Below, one piece after another: positions 5,581 to 7,072 of a stretch of DNA of 7,072 nucleotides. This DNA is from Gammaproteobacteria bacterium (GTDB taxonomy: Bacteria; Pseudomonadota; Gammaproteobacteria; Thiohalorhabdales; Thiohalorhabdaceae), in contig JAHEOG010000078.1 of the NCBI GenBank assembly GCA_018609925.1, positions 1-7,072 on the forward strand, read 5' to 3'. The notes under the pieces were generated by a model that was not told the DNA's origin, made no database searches, and saw nothing but the letters and a program-made list of their open reading frames with translations. The number at the start of each line of letters is the position of its first letter. The stretch's first letter is position 1. The position numbers and the translations under genes were made by a program.

Positions 5581-6237
5581 ATGGCCAATGCCCGGTTCCG
5601 CTCCACCGCCACCCGTGCCGGAGGGGAAGGCGACAAGGATGCCCGGGCCGGAGAGGGCGCAGCGCCCAGCCACTGGTCCCCCGAGGCGCAGCGGCTGGGC
5701 GCCTTGCTGGCCGCCACAGGGGATGGCGATAAGCGGGCCTTCGCCGAGCTGTACCAGGCCACCTCCGCGAAACTGTACGGCTTTGCCATCCGTATCCTGA
5801 AGGAAGAAGGGGCCGCCCAGGACTGCATCCAGGAATCGTACGTGCGGATCTGGGAGCATGCCGGGCAGTATCGGCCGGAGCGGGGGGCACCCCTTACCTG
5901 GATGGGCGTCATCGTCCGGCGCCGCGCCTTGGACATGCTGCGCCGGCGGAACCGGGAAGGCACCCTTGAGGAGCCCGAGGAGATCGGGCGACGTCTCGAT
6001 GGATGGAAGCTTGCGGCCGGCGAAGCGGAGCCCGAGCTCCCCGATCCCAAGGAGCGGGAGCAGCTGGTAGCCTGCATGGAACAGCTCCGCAAGGAACAAA
6101 GCGAGAGCCTGAAGCTGGCCTTCTTCGAAGGATTGACCCATCCCGAGCTGGCCGAGCGCCTCGCTGTGCCACTGGGAACGGTGAAGACCTGGATCCGGCG
6201 GGGTATGGAGCGTTTGCGCAAATGCCTGGAGACATGA
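5581..6237 (+). CDS. ECF (extracytoplasmic function) RNA polymerase sigma factor
   Basis: Encodes 218 residues from ATG 5581, with a strong AGAGGAGG (5568-5575) five bases upstream. Residues 1-45 are a Gly/Ala/charged, probably disordered extension; no other in-frame Met occurs before 108, so the start is secure. Region sigma-2 spans about 50-121, with DCIQESYVRIW (81-91), which contacts core polymerase, and APLTWMGVIVRRRALDMLRRR (103-123), which recognises and melts the -10. A linker rich in Glu and Pro covers about 128-160. Sigma-4 spans about 163-213, ending in the helix-turn-helix LTHPELAERLAVPLGTVKTW (185-204). There is no sigma-1.1 or sigma-3, as expected for the ECF group. The stop overlaps the anti-sigma start (ATGA), so the two are translationally coupled. 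It resembles the SigK-type ECFs paired with RskA-like anti-sigmas. Its regulon is not visible here except for probable autoregulation. Confidence 0.95.
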   Translation: MANARFRSTATRAGGEGDKDARAGEGAAPSHWSPEAQRLGALLAATGDGDKRAFAELYQATSAKLYGFAIRILKEEGAAQDCIQESYVRIWEHAGQYRPERGAPLTWMGVIVRRRALDMLRRRNREGTLEEPEEIGRRLDGWKLAAGEAEPELPDPKEREQLVACMEQLRKEQSESLKLAFFEGLTHPELAERLAVPLGTVKTWIRRGMERLRKCLET

Positions 6238-6974
6238 CACCGAACCCGTCCGGATCTCGGCTGGATCGGAATGATCCCGGGGTCCGTGAGGCCCTGGCGT
6301 CCGAGTATGCCCTTGGAACCCTCCAGGGGCCGGCCCGTCGGCGGTTCGAGCGATGGCTGGACCGCGACGCCGACCTGAGGAGTCGGGTCGAGCGCTGGGA
6401 GCTACAGCTGGGCTCCTTCGTCGAGGAGGTGGGTCCCCACACCCCGCCATCCGGTACCTGGCAGGGGATCCTCCAAGAGGTCGAGTCCAAGGGATCCAAG
6501 AAGGCTCCTGTCCGGAATCATCCCAGCCTGTGGAACCACCTTCCCCTTTGGCGGGGCGCGGCCATCGCGGCAACGCTCCTGTTGGCCGCCACCCTTGCGT
6601 GGAGCCTGGGCTCTTCCCCGGAGCCGGCCATGCCCGAGCGTATGGCCGTTGTAAACAGTCAGGATAACGGGCCCCTGTGGGTGATCGCCGCGAGTAGGGA
6701 TTCCCGGACGGTCCGGGTGCGTACGGTGCGCAATGCCTCTATGGGACCGGATCAGATCTGCCCTCTCTGGCTGCGGGCGGAGGGAGCCGAGAAGCCGAGG
6801 ATGGTTGGAGTCCTCCCGCAGGAGAAAGGGCTCTATACCTTGCAGCTCCCGCGGGAGGTGTCGGCGTCCCTGGATCGCTCCGAGCTCATGGTCAGTGTTG
6901 AGGCCAAGGGGAATATGCCGACGGATCGGCCCCGAGGCCAGGTGATGTACCGGGGAGATTGGATCCGTCTGTAG
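6234..6974 (+). CDS. RskA-like membrane anti-sigma factor
   Basis: Encodes 246 residues from ATG 6234, which overlaps the sigma-factor stop by 4 bases, so both proteins should be made in a fixed ratio. The cytosolic N-terminal part (1-106) has EYALGTLQGPARRRFERWL (from 24) and a PPSGTW motif (71-76), the typical sigma-binding region of this family. It lacks the His-x3-Cys-x2-Cys zinc motif of ZAS anti-sigmas. One hydrophobic segment at about 107-126 crosses the membrane, and the rest (about 127-246) faces the periplasm. The end, VSVEAKGNMPTDRPRGQVMYRGDWIRL, is the characteristic RskA C-terminal pattern. The protein should hold the upstream sigma factor inactive until regulated proteolysis, probably site-1/site-2 type, which is known for the family but not shown here. 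A single periplasmic-side cysteine (Cys176) is present. The triggering signal is unknown. Confidence 0.92.
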   Translation: MTPNPSGSRLDRNDPGVREALASEYALGTLQGPARRRFERWLDRDADLRSRVERWELQLGSFVEEVGPHTPPSGTWQGILQEVESKGSKKAPVRNHPSLWNHLPLWRGAAIAATLLLAATLAWSLGSSPEPAMPERMAVVNSQDNGPLWVIAASRDSRTVRVRTVRNASMGPDQICPLWLRAEGAEKPRMVGVLPQEKGLYTLQLPREVSASLDRSELMVSVEAKGNMPTDRPRGQVMYRGDWIRL

Positions 6975-7072
6975 GAGGCCTCATTCAGATTAGGTGGCCC
7001 GCCGGGCCCCGGGTCGAGAAAGCGCCCCCCGAGCCTGCTGCCGAGCCCCGGGCGCCATTCGGCTAGCACCAT
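6975..7072. other. Terminal stretch after the anti-sigma gene, no gene supported
   Basis: A short hairpin GGCCC/GGGCC (6996-7000 / 7004-7008) occurs 22 bases after the anti-sigma stop but has no T-run, so termination is uncertain. On the minus strand two frames stay open to, or nearly to, the window edge; one ends at TAA (6990-6992) and could be the tail of a convergent gene outside the window, reading mostly Arg, Ala and Gly. With fewer than 27 codons visible I cannot support it. Confidence 0.3.

Noticed and set aside
5226..6573. Two minus-strand open frames of over 330 codons opposite the sigma/anti-sigma genes
   Set aside because: Antisense shadows of two confidently identified genes; composition is Arg/Ser/Pro-biased with no domain.

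Overview
The window reads as a high-GC proteobacterial chromosome segment, most likely a gammaproteobacterium. The main clue is the pairing of an S41 carboxy-terminal processing peptidase tail with a YibQ-type divergent polysaccharide deacetylase, an arrangement typical of Gammaproteobacteria. Coding frames are strongly GC-rich at the third codon position and several start codons are GTG. Genus cannot be assigned from the sequence alone. There is no tRNA, rRNA, CRISPR array, insertion sequence or phage gene, and composition looks even throughout, so this looks like core chromosome.

Layout. (1) 2-1856, plus strand: the C-terminal end of an S41 peptidase, a membrane-anchored YibQ-like deacetylase, and a YajL/DJ-1-type protein that overlaps the deacetylase gene by 4 bp (ATGA). 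(2) 1857-2535: about 680 bases with no standard gene. It holds inverted repeats right after yajL, a possible 22-residue single-pass membrane microprotein (2168-2236), a G/C-rich structured stretch with an anti-Shine-Dalgarno-like CCTCCT, and a very strong intrinsic terminator (2366-2392). (3) 2536-4286, plus strand: a short-form phosphoglucose isomerase (pgi) followed 26 bp later by a HIT-family nucleotide hydrolase. (4) 4328-5248, minus strand: a PfkB-family fructokinase, convergent with the HIT gene. (5) 5249-5580: a divergent control region with a 16-bp palindrome and an ECF-type promoter candidate. (6) 5581-6974, plus strand: an ECF sigma factor and its RskA-like membrane anti-sigma factor, again overlapping by ATGA.

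How they fit together. The first block serves envelope peptidoglycan/periplasm maintenance plus protein-damage repair. Fructokinase yields fructose-6-phosphate and Pgi interconverts it with glucose-6-phosphate, so the central block is sugar-phosphate metabolism, although the two genes are in separate transcripts. The last block is a trans-envelope stress-signalling switch, probably autoregulated. The most interesting unexplained parts are the 1857-2535 gap and the control region between the fructokinase and sigma-factor genes. I saw no clear novel defence or mobile system.
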